A stretch of DNA of 64,000 nt. Source: Haloplanus sp. CK5-1 (GTDB lineage Archaea; Halobacteriota; Halobacteria; Halobacteriales; Haloferacaceae). Location of the stretch: contig NZ_CP147505.1 in the NCBI RefSeq assembly GCF_037201915.1, positions 1,364,001-1,428,000 on the forward strand, in the 5' to 3' direction. Positions 8,417-17,172 of the stretch are shown here, piece by piece (the stretch's first letter is position 1; every line of letters starts with the position of its first letter). The notes under the pieces were generated by a model. The model searched no databases, had not been told where the DNA came from, and saw nothing but the letters and a program-made list of their open reading frames with translations. A program made the translations under genes and the position numbers.

Positions 8417-9259
8417 ATGTCACACGAACTCGGCGAGAGCGACTGGGGCGACTGGCTCCCGGCGGCCGTCGCGGACGCCGACCCCGACACCGTCGCGCTC
8501 TGGTATCTGGGCTGTAACGGATTCGTCATCAAGGGGAGTGGCGGAACGACGCTGTTCGTCGATCCCTACTGCGGCACGGGCGATCCGCCACGGACGGTGC
8601 GGATGATCCCCGTCCCGTTCGATCCGAGCGACGTCGAGGACGCGGATGCGGTCCTCGCGACCCACGAACACTCGGATCACGTCCACGGGCCGACGCAGGC
8701 TCCCATCCTCGCCTCGACCGGCGCGGACTACTACGCCCCCGACGCCAGCATGGCGGTCGTCGAACGGGAGGCGTGGACCGACGAGTGGGGTGTCGTCGCC
8801 GACCAGTTCACGACCGTCGCCGAGGGCGACCGGTTCGAAGTGGGGGAGTTCACGGTCCACGTCGTCCCGGTGAACGACCCCGACGCGGACCATCCTGTCG
8901 GCTACGTGATCGACCACCCCGACGGCACCGTGTTCCACGGCGGCGACACCCGGCACGCCGACTCCTTCTCCGACCTCGCCGCCCGGTTCGACATCGACCT
9001 CGGCGTCTTGGCCTTCGGCTCCGCCGGCCGCATTCCCGACAAGGAGACGGGCGATCCGACCCGGACGCAGTGGTACGCCGACGAGAACGGCGTGATCCGC
9101 GCGGCCGAGGCGCTCGAACTCGACCGCTTGCTACCCAGCCACTGGGACGTGTGGAAGGGACTCACCGCCGACCCGACCGTCCTCCACCACCACGCCCGGA
9201 GCTTCGACGCCCCCGAGCGACTGGATATCGTCGAGATCGGCGACCGGGTCGACCTGTAA
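8417..9259 (+). CDS. MBL-fold metal-dependent hydrolase
   Basis: A 280-aa metallo-beta-lactamase-fold protein, likely binuclear zinc and cytoplasmic, of the UlaG-like/UPF0173 kind. Metal ligands are visible in LATHEHSDHVHG (about 80-91, HxHxDH), in FHGGDTRHAD near 173 and in the terminal histidine of LLPSHWDVWKG near 239. The start at 8417 gives MSHELGESDWGDWLP with little upstream coding character, although the open frame extends back through mvaD antisense. Substrate is unknown. It is divergent from mvaD with a 102-base gap, so the two could share a regulatory region. Confidence 0.8.
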   Translation: MSHELGESDWGDWLPAAVADADPDTVALWYLGCNGFVIKGSGGTTLFVDPYCGTGDPPRTVRMIPVPFDPSDVEDADAVLATHEHSDHVHGPTQAPILASTGADYYAPDASMAVVEREAWTDEWGVVADQFTTVAEGDRFEVGEFTVHVVPVNDPDADHPVGYVIDHPDGTVFHGGDTRHADSFSDLAARFDIDLGVLAFGSAGRIPDKETGDPTRTQWYADENGVIRAAEALELDRLLPSHWDVWKGLTADPTVLHHHARSFDAPERLDIVEIGDRVDL

Positions 9260-9310
9260 CCCTCCCGACCCGCCGGTTGTTTTATGCTACTACTGGGAAC
9301 AGTATGCGCC

Positions 9311-10747
9311 ATGGCCGACCCAGAGTCCGACCCCTCGGTGTCCGTCTCGACGGGGGAGGTGCGCGTGGGGAAGGCGTTCGAGGCCGACCGTTTCCCGGTT
9401 CCGGCTATCGCCTTCGAGATCGAATCGCTCGCCGAGGATCCCGTCCGGATCCGCCTCGTGGACCACATCCCGGAGTCGTTCCCGATGGAAGGCGTCGGTT
9501 TCCACCCCGACTACGACAGCGACAACTGGACCGCCTACCGCGACCACCGCGTCGCGTACGAGCGAACGCTCGACCCAGGAGAGTCCGTCCTCACGGTGTA
9601 CGGCATCCGCATCGACGACCCATCCGAGGCCGAGGCGTTCCTCGACGAGCCGACGATCGAACTCGTCGAGACCGACGCCGACCTCGACACCGGCGACGTG
9701 CTCGGTCGGGAGACGACACAAGTCGTCCGCGACGCCCTCTCCGGCGAGGGGGACGACGGACTGTCCGACTTCGACTCCGGATCGTTGCTCGGCGACCCCG
9801 GCGAGACGATCGACGACGCCGACGGTCGGGTGAACGGTGCGACCGAGGCCGACGACAGCCCGGAACCCCGCGACCCGATGGAGGGCGAGGACGCCGAGAC
9901 CGAAGACGAAGTGGAGTCGGAAGAGGAGGCACCGGGCGAGGAAGTGGAGTCGGAAGAGGAGGCACCGGACGAGGAAGTGGAGTCGGAAGAGGAGGCACCG
10001 GGCGAGGAAGTGGAGTCGGAAGAGGAGGCACCGGACGAGGAAGGGGAAGACGAAGCGCCAGCGTCGGTCCACGCCTCGGCCGCAGCCGGGGCGCTCGACC
10101 CCCGCGACCGCTCCGTTGGGGCCGACGGGTCGGTCGGTAGCGACGCCGCCGAGACCGACACCGAGAGCACGAGCGACGAGACGGTCGAATCGACGCCGTC
10201 CGCCACGACGACCGAGTCCGTCGCGGCCACGCTCGCCGCCGAGATACGTGCTGGACACGTCGACGACGACGACCTCGCGGTCCTCCGAGAGGCGATCGAC
10301 GACGCGTCGCCGACCAGCGTCGACGCCCGGATCGGCCGCCTCCAGTCGGAGGTCGAGGACCTGCTGGCTTACCGCGACGCCCTCGCCGGGTTCCTCGACG
10401 AGAACGGCACCGCCGAAGAAGCTCTCGACGAGGTGACCGCGGAACTGAGCGACCTCTCCGACCGTGTCGACGACCTCGCAGACTCGCTGTCGGCGGCCGA
10501 GGTCGACCGAGCCGACCTCGACGACGAGGTGGCCGCCCTCACCGACGACGTCGCGACCGTCTCCGATCGGATCGACGAGTTCGACGACGACCTCGGTGAT
10601 CTCGGCGAGACGGTCGATCGTCTCGACGACCGCGTCGACGCGCTCGAGGGGTTCGAGGACGACATCGAGACGCTCCGATCGGAGATCGACGACCTTCAGA
10701 CGTTCCGCGACCGCCTCGGCGACGCCTTCGGGACCGGTCAGGGGTGA
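9311..10747 (+). CDS. Acidic coiled-coil protein with 11-residue tandem repeats
   Basis: A 478-aa soluble, extremely acidic protein of unknown function. Residues 1-190 form a globular domain with beta-like segments (IRIRLVDHIPESF, ESVLTVYGIRID). Residues about 200-243 are four copies of an 11-residue unit VESEEEAPGEE/VESEEEAPDEE. Residues about 330-470 are a long Asp-rich coiled coil (ELSDLSDRVDDLADSLSAAE and similar). The ATG at 9311 gives MADPESDPSVS; an in-frame ATG at 9284 lies within the promoter-like TTTTATGC. The HisG-like gene starts 48 bases downstream on the same strand, so both may form an operon. A scaffold or filament-like role is only a guess. Confidence 0.7.
   Translation: MADPESDPSVSVSTGEVRVGKAFEADRFPVPAIAFEIESLAEDPVRIRLVDHIPESFPMEGVGFHPDYDSDNWTAYRDHRVAYERTLDPGESVLTVYGIRIDDPSEAEAFLDEPTIELVETDADLDTGDVLGRETTQVVRDALSGEGDDGLSDFDSGSLLGDPGETIDDADGRVNGATEADDSPEPRDPMEGEDAETEDEVESEEEAPGEEVESEEEAPDEEVESEEEAPGEEVESEEEAPDEEGEDEAPASVHASAAAGALDPRDRSVGADGSVGSDAAETDTESTSDETVESTPSATTTESVAATLAAEIRAGHVDDDDLAVLREAIDDASPTSVDARIGRLQSEVEDLLAYRDALAGFLDENGTAEEALDEVTAELSDLSDRVDDLADSLSAAEVDRADLDDEVAALTDDVATVSDRIDEFDDDLGDLGETVDRLDDRVDALEGFEDDIETLRSEIDDLQTFRDRLGDAFGTGQG
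9908..10039 (+). repeat. 33-bp tandem repeat, 4 copies
   Basis: Four contiguous 33-base units begin at 9908, 9941, 9974 and 10007. They are near-identical and alternate between GGC and GAC at the tenth codon, so the array is really two 66-base dimers. The unit length keeps the reading frame and encodes VESEEEAP(G/D)EE. Such an array is prone to copy-number change by slippage or recombination. Confidence 0.9.
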
Positions 10748-10795
10748 CGCCTCCGAAGCGCAATCGGTAAAGCCCGCCCTCCCGTCGATCCGACA

Positions 10796-11692
10796 ATGAC
10801 CGAGACGGTCCGTGTCGCCGTCCCTCGGAAGGGACGCCCGCTGGAGGCGGTTCTCGAACGCTTCGCCGCCGTCGCGGACGTCGACGACCTCGCGGACGAC
10901 ATCTCCTCGACGCTCCGGTACGAGAAGGCGATCACCAAAGGCGAAGCGAGCCCCGACGGCGACGTCTACGAGCGGCTCGCGGCGTACAGCGGCCTCTCGG
11001 ACCCGACCAATCCGGAGTACACCCTCCTGCGGGACGACCGCGAGGGCATGCCCCGGCGCATCGTCTTCGACAGCGTGACCGTCGTGGTAGACGGCGTCAC
11101 GATCGAACTCGTCGGTCGGGAGGAGCCGTTTCGTGCGCTGCGCACCCACGAGTTCGGCCTCGGGTTCGACAGCGCCGACCTGGTGTTGGAGGAGGTGGTC
11201 ACGCTGGGTGAGGAAGGCCTCGAATCGCTCGCCGACGTGAACGCCCGGATCGACCCCCGCGACACCGACGTCCGGATCGTGAGTGGCCTCGGGGACACGG
11301 TGTATCACACGCTCCTCGCGACGCCGGAGGTCGTGCCTCCGGGGACCGACCTCGACCGGGCGTTCGTCGCCGACTACGCCGGGCCACTCTGCATCTCGCC
11401 GCGGTACGAACGCCTCGTCGAGGCCGTCCTCGGCACGCGAGCGCTCGCCGACGTGACGTTCACCTACCCGGAACCGGGGATCGAGGAGGAGGCCGCGATC
11501 GCCGACGTCGGCCTCGGCGTCTACCTCACGATGACCGGATCGACCGCGCGCGAACACGGACTCGTCGTCGGCGAGAACCTCTTCCCGAGCGAGACGGTCC
11601 TGATGGAGAACGCCGCGGAGACGGAGTCGGCGGCGGAGCGACTCCGGGCCGAACTGGTGGGGGCGGACCTAGAGACGGCGATCCGTCCCTAG
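10796..11692 (+). CDS. HisG-like (ATP phosphoribosyltransferase-related) protein
   Basis: A 298-aa protein whose ends resemble HisG. The N-terminus VRVAVPRKGRPLEAVLERF parallels the RIAxPxKGRL start. A central FRALRTHEFGLGFDSADLVLEE matches the segment where HisG has its ligand-binding GITGxDLL. The C-terminal AAIADVGLGVYLTMTGSTAREHGL parallels the HisG AIxDxVxTGxTLxxNGL phosphate loop. It is longer at the N-terminal domain than short HisG and lacks the exact GITG and catalytic spacing, so I read it as a HisG-fold paralogue, not the histidine enzyme. No his genes are nearby. Its stop overlaps that of convergent TFB (CTAG). Confidence 0.65.
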   Translation: MTETVRVAVPRKGRPLEAVLERFAAVADVDDLADDISSTLRYEKAITKGEASPDGDVYERLAAYSGLSDPTNPEYTLLRDDREGMPRRIVFDSVTVVVDGVTIELVGREEPFRALRTHEFGLGFDSADLVLEEVVTLGEEGLESLADVNARIDPRDTDVRIVSGLGDTVYHTLLATPEVVPPGTDLDRAFVADYAGPLCISPRYERLVEAVLGTRALADVTFTYPEPGIEEEAAIADVGLGVYLTMTGSTAREHGLVVGENLFPSETVLMENAAETESAAERLRAELVGADLETAIRP

Positions 11693-12684
11693 GCGGCGCT
11701 TCGCGCCGCGTCGGGGTCGGTGCCGGCCTCGAGCAACTCGGTGTACCGGTTACGGACGGTAACCTCGGAGACGTCGCTCACCGAGCACACTTCTTTCTGG
11801 GTTACCTTCTCGCCTTCGAGGATCGAGGCCGCGTAGAGCGCCGCCGCCGCGAGTCCGACTGGACTCTTACCGCTGTGGACGCCGTTCTCCATCCCCTCCT
11901 CGAGGAGCGACCGCGCGCGGGATTTCGTCTCCCCGTCGAGGTCGAGGTCGGAGGCGAAGCGCGGCAGGTACTCCAGCGGGTTGGCGGGTTCGATCGCCAA
12001 CCCGAGTTCGCGGACGATGTAGCGGTAGGCCCGCGAGAACTCCTTGCGCTCGACCCGGCTGACGGGTTCGAACTCGTCGAGGCTTCGTGGGATCGAGGCC
12101 TGTCTGGCGGCGGCGTACAGCGACGCGGTCGCCATCGCCTCGATCGATCGGCCGCGCAGGAGGTCGTCCTCCAGGGCCTTCCGGTAGACGACGCTCGCCG
12201 TCTCGCGGACGTTCTCGGGGAGCCCAAGCGCCGACGACATCCGATCGATTTCGCCGAGGGCCTGCTTCAGGTTGCGCTCTTGTGCGTTCTTCGAGCGGAA
12301 CCGCTCGTCCCACGTCCGGAGTCGCTGGAGTTTGCGGCGCTTGCTCCCGTCGATGGTCCGCCCCTTGGCGTCGCGGTCCTGCCAGTCGATGACCGACGAC
12401 AACCCGTCGTCGTGCAGGAGTTTCGTCGTCGGCGCGCCGACGCGGCTCTTCTCCGCGCGCTCGCTGGAGTCGAAGGCACGCCACTCGGGACCGTGGTCGA
12501 TCTCGTCGGCCTCGACGACGAGGCCACACGCCTCACACACGGTCTCGCCGTGTGACTCGTCCGTGACCAGTGTGGCGTCGCACTCCGGACAGGCGTGGTC
12601 GACACCTCCGGCTTCCTCCCGGTTCTCGGTCGTCGTGTGCTGTTCCCCACCGGCCTCTCGGAGGGTTCGGGGCTGCTGGCTCAT
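11689..12684 (-). CDS. tfb: Transcription initiation factor IIB
   Basis: A 331-aa TFB, which bridges TBP-bound promoter DNA and RNA polymerase. Zinc ribbon cysteines are seen in ACPECDATL and CEACGLVVE (about residues 32-55), followed by the B-finger/linker region (GPEWRAFDSSERAEKSRVGAPTT) and two cyclin folds (about 125-215 and 220-315). The second ends in the recognition helix VTVRNRYTELLEAG. Haloarchaea carry many TFB paralogues with overlapping regulons; which one this is cannot be said from sequence alone. It is divergent from mqo with a 252-base gap. Confidence 0.95.
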   Translation of the reverse strand: MSQQPRTLREAGGEQHTTTENREEAGGVDHACPECDATLVTDESHGETVCEACGLVVEADEIDHGPEWRAFDSSERAEKSRVGAPTTKLLHDDGLSSVIDWQDRDAKGRTIDGSKRRKLQRLRTWDERFRSKNAQERNLKQALGEIDRMSSALGLPENVRETASVVYRKALEDDLLRGRSIEAMATASLYAAARQASIPRSLDEFEPVSRVERKEFSRAYRYIVRELGLAIEPANPLEYLPRFASDLDLDGETKSRARSLLEEGMENGVHSGKSPVGLAAAALYAASILEGEKVTQKEVCSVSDVSEVTVRNRYTELLEAGTDPDAARSAA

Positions 12685-12936
12685 GATTGTGTGTCGGGCG
12701 CGTGGCCGCGTGCCCGCTTCTCACCCGTCGCTACGACCGGTAGGATCTTAATAGTTTCTACTATGTTTTGATTCCAATAGAAACAACACACGTCCCTGAA
12801 TAACACGGGACGTGGTACAGCCGTCCGGTCGGTCGATCTGTCGATGTCTCGTTCGATAATTGTCGATATCGAGCACGAGAAAAAATGAGTTAACTGTCTC
12901 GAATACGATCGTGGCAGTACGGCCCACGGAGCAACG
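12685..12936. promoter_or_regulatory. tfb-mqo divergent promoter region
   Basis: A 252-base AT-rich gap. For tfb, CTATTAAG (minus strand, 12748-12755) is a TATA candidate. Around it lies an inverted repeat: TAGTTTCTA (12752-12760) and the near-complement TAGAAACAA (12778-12786). For mqo, AAAAAATGAGTTAAC near 12882-12896 is the only clear A/T island. The repeat position, spanning the tfb promoter, suggests an operator, but no factor can be named. Confidence 0.5.
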
Positions 12937-14331
12937 ATGCCAGGAAACTACGATCTAGTAATCGTCGGCGGCGGGATCAGCGGCGCGTCGCTACTGTACA
13001 CGACCGCGAAGTTCACCGACATCGAGTCCATAGCGTTGATCGAGAAGGAGTCGGAGGTCGCCGCGATCAACTCCCACCACACGAACAACTCTCAGACGCT
13101 CCACTTCGGGGACATCGAGACCAACTACACGCTCGACAAGGCCGAGGAGGTCAAGGAAGGCGCGGAGCTCCTCGCCGGCTATCTGGAACACCACGACCCC
13201 GAACGCGAGATGCACGCCAAGCGGAGCAAGATGGTCCTCGGCGTCGGCGAGGAGGAGGTGTCCGAACTGGAACACCGGTACGACGACGAGGGCTTCGGGG
13301 ATCTGTTCCCCAAACTGCGACCGATCGATCGCGAGGAGATCGCGGACCTCGAACCCGCGGTCGTCGAGGGGCGCGATCCCGAGACCGAACTGCTCGCGCT
13401 CCAGACGCCGGACGGTTACGTCGTCGACTACGGCGAGACGACGAAGTCGTTCGTCGAGCGCGCAGCCGAGGAAGCGAGCGTGGACGTCTACACCGGGACG
13501 GAAGTCACCGACGTCACTCCCACGGTCGACGGCTACACGCTCGCGACGAGCGACGGCCGCTTCGACTGCGACGCGGCGGTCGTCGCCGCGGGGTCACACA
13601 GCCTCCAGATCGCGAAGGACCTCGGATACGGGGAGGACAAGGTGTTGCTCCCCGTCGCCGGGAGCTTCTTCCTCGCAGACGATCTGTTGAACGGGAAGGT
13701 GTACACACTCCAGATGAAGAAGCTCCCCTTCGCCGCCGTCCACGGCGACGCGGACGTCCACGACCCGAGCGTCACGCGGTTCGGCCCGACGGCGAAACTC
13801 GTCCCGGAACTGGAGCGCGGTCGCGTCTCGACGGTGACGGACTTCCTCGACGTGTTCGGGCTGAACGCGGCGGCGGCACTCAGCTACGCGAACGTCCTCT
13901 CGGATCGGGTCCTCCTCCCCTACGTCCTCCGAAATCTCGTCTACGACCTCCCCGAGGTCGGGGCGCGGCAGTTCCTCCCGCACGTCCGGAAAGTGGTCCC
14001 GAACGTCGGGATCGACGACATCGAACGCGCGAAGGGGTACGGGGGAATCCGCCCACAGATCGTCGACACGTCGGAGCGCTCCCTCGACATGGGCGAGGCG
14101 AAGATCGTCGGTGACGACATCATCTTCAACGTTACGCCGTCGCCCGGGGCGTCGACGTGTCTCAAGAACGCCATGCGGGACACGCGGACGATCCTCGACT
14201 TCCTCGGCGGGGAGTACGAGTTCCACGAGGCGGCGTTCCGCGCCGACACCATCGACCACTTTCCCCGCGAGGGCTCCATCGACGGCTCCGCCGCGGCCAC
14301 CGCGGACGAGGCCCCCGCCACGGACGACTGA
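12937..14331 (+). CDS. mqo: Malate:quinone oxidoreductase-like FAD enzyme
   Basis: A 464-aa FAD-dependent oxidoreductase of the Mqo/DAO superfamily. Mqo oxidises malate to oxaloacetate and passes electrons to quinone at the membrane. The FAD loop DLVIVGGGISGASLLY lies at 6-21, followed by INSHHTNNSQTLHFGDIETNY, a conserved Mqo segment around the isoalloxazine. FDCDAAVVAAGSHSL near 209 and the C-terminal FNVTPSPGASTCLKNA complete the FAD site. Length is slightly below bacterial Mqo (about 490-550). A glycerol-3-phosphate or 2-hydroxyglutarate oxidase is the main alternative. It is followed by a TrmB-type regulator in the same direction. Confidence 0.82.
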   Translation: MPGNYDLVIVGGGISGASLLYTTAKFTDIESIALIEKESEVAAINSHHTNNSQTLHFGDIETNYTLDKAEEVKEGAELLAGYLEHHDPEREMHAKRSKMVLGVGEEEVSELEHRYDDEGFGDLFPKLRPIDREEIADLEPAVVEGRDPETELLALQTPDGYVVDYGETTKSFVERAAEEASVDVYTGTEVTDVTPTVDGYTLATSDGRFDCDAAVVAAGSHSLQIAKDLGYGEDKVLLPVAGSFFLADDLLNGKVYTLQMKKLPFAAVHGDADVHDPSVTRFGPTAKLVPELERGRVSTVTDFLDVFGLNAAAALSYANVLSDRVLLPYVLRNLVYDLPEVGARQFLPHVRKVVPNVGIDDIERAKGYGGIRPQIVDTSERSLDMGEAKIVGDDIIFNVTPSPGASTCLKNAMRDTRTILDFLGGEYEFHEAAFRADTIDHFPREGSIDGSAAATADEAPATDD

Positions 14332-14460
14332 CGCCGTCCGCAACACGTGAGTCGGGTACCGGTAACGAGCCGTTCGAGATGAGGACGGTCGGCGGTCCGA
14401 CCGTCCGATCCGTGTCGTCGCTCGACCCGACTCTTTTTGTTGGTGTCATCCTTACGGCGG

Positions 14461-15303
14461 GTGACACGGGAGTCGCTCGTCGTGACCCAGGATACAACAC
14501 CGACCGACGCCGGGATCGATTCGCTCGTCGAGGAGGCGGTCGACACGCTCCGGACGTTCGAACTCACCGAGTACGAGGCGAAGAGTTTCGTCGCCCTGAT
14601 GCGCCTCCGCGAGGGGACGGCCAAGGAAGTGAGCGACGTGGCCGACGTGCCACGCGCGCGCATCTACGATAGCATGGACACGCTCCAGGATCGGGGACTC
14701 GTGAGCGTTCAGGAGTCGAAGCCACGCCGCTTCCGGGCGGTCTCGCCGCGCGAGGCGGTCGACCTCGTCGAGCGCGAGTGCCAGGACCGCCTCGACCGCC
14801 TCGGCACTGTCCTCCCACGCCTGGGCTCGCCCGACCGGTCGACGAGCGCGGGCGACGTCTGGACGATGGAGGGCGAGGCCGCCGTCGCCGAACGGATCGC
14901 GACCCTCGTCGGCACCGCCGGGGAGGAGGTGTTGCTAGCGGTCGGCGTCGAGACCCTCCTCGCCGACGACGTCGTCGACGCACTCGCCGACGCCGCCGGC
15001 CGCGGCGTCGACGTCGTGGCCGGATCGCCCGGCGAGCCGATCCGTGACCGTCTCGCCGACGCCGTCGACGGCGTCGACGTGGTCGAGACGTGGACTTGGT
15101 GGGAGTCGTTCCCCATCGAGACCGGCGCGGTCACGAGCGTCCTCATGGTCGACGGCGACGCGTTGCTCGTCAGCGCCGACGGCGCGACGGACCTCCCTGG
15201 CGTCCGCAAGCACCGCGCCATCTGGACCGACAGCGCCGACGCCCCCGTCGTCGGCCTGATGCGGCCGTTGATCGCGACGGCGATCCGCGGCCCGAGCGAC
15301 TAA
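14461..15303 (+). CDS. TrmB-family transcriptional regulator
   Basis: A 280-aa archaeal TrmB-type regulator. The winged helix is ELTEYEAKSFVALMRLREGTAKEV...VPRARIYDSMDTLQDRGLVSV (about residues 30-75), followed by the TrmB sensor-like domain with AGEEVLLAVGVETLL and a phospholipase-D-like fold ending VLMVDGDALLVSADG. Starts at GTG 14461 or GTG 14482 are both possible. I prefer 14461, which is 26 bases after the T-rich box CTTTTTGTTGG. TrmB proteins respond to sugars or central carbon intermediates; adjacency to mqo suggests a central-carbon target, by inference. It ends tail to tail with panB (four-base overlap). Confidence 0.82.
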   Translation: MTRESLVVTQDTTPTDAGIDSLVEEAVDTLRTFELTEYEAKSFVALMRLREGTAKEVSDVADVPRARIYDSMDTLQDRGLVSVQESKPRRFRAVSPREAVDLVERECQDRLDRLGTVLPRLGSPDRSTSAGDVWTMEGEAAVAERIATLVGTAGEEVLLAVGVETLLADDVVDALADAAGRGVDVVAGSPGEPIRDRLADAVDGVDVVETWTWWESFPIETGAVTSVLMVDGDALLVSADGATDLPGVRKHRAIWTDSADAPVVGLMRPLIATAIRGPSD

Positions 15304-16079
15304 CCCGACTCTCCGGGAAAGGTGCCGTCCTCGACCGCCCGTCTGTACGCCGCCACCGCTTCCTCCATCTCCTCGCGCACGTCGCCGAACTGCTCGGCGA
15401 AGGGTGGTGCGGACTCCGAGAGCCCGATCACGTCCGTCACCACGAGCACCTGGCCGTCCGTATCCGGCCCGGCACCGATACCGATGACGGGGATGTCGAG
15501 AGTGTCGGTCACCTCGGCGGCCAGGTCGTCCGGGACGTGTTCGAGCACCAGCGAGAATGCGCCCGCCGCCTCGTGGCGACGCGCCAGGTCGAGGATCTCC
15601 TCGGCGGCCGCCTCGGTCGTCCCCTGCCGTGTGTACCCCATCTGGTTGCGTCGCTGGGGCGTCAACCCGAGGTGTGCCATCACCGGAACGCCGAGTTCGA
15701 CCAGCCGCTCGGTCAGATCTATCGTGTGCGGGCCGGACTCGAGTTTGACCGCGTTGGCACCCGCCTCCTTGACCAGACGTCCGGCGTTCTCGATCCCGTC
15801 GCGTTCGCTCGTCCCGTAACTCAAGAAGGGCATGTCGGCGACGACGAGAGCCTCTTCGGTCGCCCTGGCGACCGCGCCCGTGTGACTGGCCACCTCCTCT
15901 ACGGTCACGGGAAGCGTCGAATCGTAGCCCAACACGGCGTTGCCCATACTGTCGCCGACGAGGATCACGTCGACCCCCGCCGCGTCGACGATCCCCGCCG
16001 TCGGCGCCTCGTAGGCCGTCAGCATCGTGAGCGGTTCGCCGGCCGCCGACGCCCGCTGGATCTCCTGAACCGTTGGCAT
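15300..16079 (-). CDS. panB: 3-methyl-2-oxobutanoate hydroxymethyltransferase
   Basis: PanB, 259 aa, makes ketopantoate from ketoisovalerate and methylene-tetrahydrofolate for coenzyme A synthesis. The TIM-barrel signatures are LTAYEAPTAGIVDAAGVDVILVGDSMGN (metal-binding Asp), MPFLSYG, VKLESG with the catalytic Glu, HLGLTPQ and VIGIGAGPDTDGQVLV. The ATG at 16079 gives the canonical MPTVQEIQ start. The open frame upstream belongs to the antisense of panE. A TATA-like CGTTAATTCC lies about 28 bases upstream. It lies downstream of panE on the same strand with a 52-base gap. Confidence 0.95.
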   Translation of the reverse strand: MPTVQEIQRASAAGEPLTMLTAYEAPTAGIVDAAGVDVILVGDSMGNAVLGYDSTLPVTVEEVASHTGAVARATEEALVVADMPFLSYGTSERDGIENAGRLVKEAGANAVKLESGPHTIDLTERLVELGVPVMAHLGLTPQRRNQMGYTRQGTTEAAAEEILDLARRHEAAGAFSLVLEHVPDDLAAEVTDTLDIPVIGIGAGPDTDGQVLVVTDVIGLSESAPPFAEQFGDVREEMEEAVAAYRRAVEDGTFPGESG

Positions 16080-16131
16080 CGTCCACAGGTCGACCGCGGG
16101 GGAATTAACGATACCCCTCGATGTCGCCCGT

Positions 16132-17043
16132 TCACTCCCCGTCTCGGACCCCCGCCCCGACTTCCCAGCCGCGGACCAGGGCGGCGAGCCCCCGGTTGAC
16201 CGGGACCGAACAGTCGAGATTGCCCGCGCGGTCGACCACGTAGCCGTTGATGGCGTCGATTTCCGTTCGGCGGCCGCGGGCCACGTCGCCGTGCATCGAC
16301 GATCGGTTCCGCGCCGTCGCTCGGGCGACCGTCTCGACGGCCTCTCGTGCGTCCCCGGCCGACAGCGACGCGCCGTCGGCACTGGCGACCCGTGCGACCT
16401 CGGCGGCGGCCGACTTCGCGAGGCCGGACAGCGGTGGCTCGGCGACCGCCCCGTTCTCGACGCGGGCGAGGGCGGTCACGGGGTTGATCGCGGCGTTGAT
16501 CGCCAGTTTCTCCCAGAGCAGTCCGCGGGCGTCCGTCGTCGCGTCAGCGTCGAGACCCGCCGCTGCGAACGCCTCGACGACCCGTTCGGCGGTCGCGGCG
16601 TCGTCGGCCGGTCGCCACGGGCCGACGGTCACCCTTCCGCGGCCGAGCCACTCGACGTGTCCGGGGTCGCTCGATCGTGCCCCGAGGGTCGTCGCGCCGG
16701 CCAGGACGGGCGCGTCGAGGTGGTCGGCGAGAACGTCCTCGTTGCCCATCCCGTTCTGGAGCGAGCAGACGGCCCCCACGTCGCCGGTCGCCAGGGCGCG
16801 GGCGGCGGCCGCCGTGTCGTACGCCTTCACCGTCACCACCGCGAGGTCGGCGTTCGCACCGGTTCCGTCCGTCGTCGCCGCCGGTCGCGTCTCGAACGTC
16901 TCGACCCCGGACACTCGGAGGCCGTCGGTCCGCACCGCCTCGACGTGTGGATCACGACCCACGAGGGTCACGTCGTGGTTCCTCGCGAGCAGTCCCCCGA
17001 CGAGGCTCCCGAGGCTACCCGCGCCGAAGACGAGTACGTCCAT
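16132..17043 (-). CDS. panE: Ketopantoate reductase
   Basis: 2-dehydropantoate 2-reductase, 303 aa, reduces ketopantoate to pantoate with NAD(P)H. The Rossmann motif VFGAGSLGSLVGG is at 5-17, LQNGMGNED near 96 matches the substrate-loop Asn, and LLWEKLAINAAINPVTAL near 181 holds the catalytic Lys and the C-terminal domain signature. MDVLVFGAG at the ATG 17043 is preferred over the longer frame from 17103. Together with panB it supplies the two archaeal steps before pantoate kinase and phosphopantothenate synthetase, which are not in the window. Confidence 0.95.
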   Translation of the reverse strand: MDVLVFGAGSLGSLVGGLLARNHDVTLVGRDPHVEAVRTDGLRVSGVETFETRPAATTDGTGANADLAVVTVKAYDTAAAARALATGDVGAVCSLQNGMGNEDVLADHLDAPVLAGATTLGARSSDPGHVEWLGRGRVTVGPWRPADDAATAERVVEAFAAAGLDADATTDARGLLWEKLAINAAINPVTALARVENGAVAEPPLSGLAKSAAAEVARVASADGASLSAGDAREAVETVARATARNRSSMHGDVARGRRTEIDAINGYVVDRAGNLDCSVPVNRGLAALVRGWEVGAGVRDGE

Positions 17044-17142
17044 CGGTCGAATCTGTGCGCCCAGCCCCGGACGCTTTTCGGTTTTCGTCCCCCCGCTTCG
17101 CACGGTCTATCAGTATCAAAAGAGATAATTCTGCCATCAGAT

Positions 17143-17150
17143 ACTTATAC
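17143..17150 (+). promoter_or_regulatory. TATA box for HalOD1 gene
   Basis: ACTTATAC is 26 bases upstream of the ATG at 17173 in an AT-rich gap, which fits leaderless transcription. Confidence 0.6.
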
Positions 17151-17172
17151 GAAATCCCCATTTACCCGAACA

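Noticed and set aside
9908-10039. CRISPR-like array
   Set aside because: The repeats are contiguous without spacers and code for protein in frame.
9290-11557. 755-aa minus-strand open frame
   Set aside because: It is the antisense of the repeat protein and HisG-like gene. Leu/Arg/Val-rich repeats simply mirror the acidic repeats.
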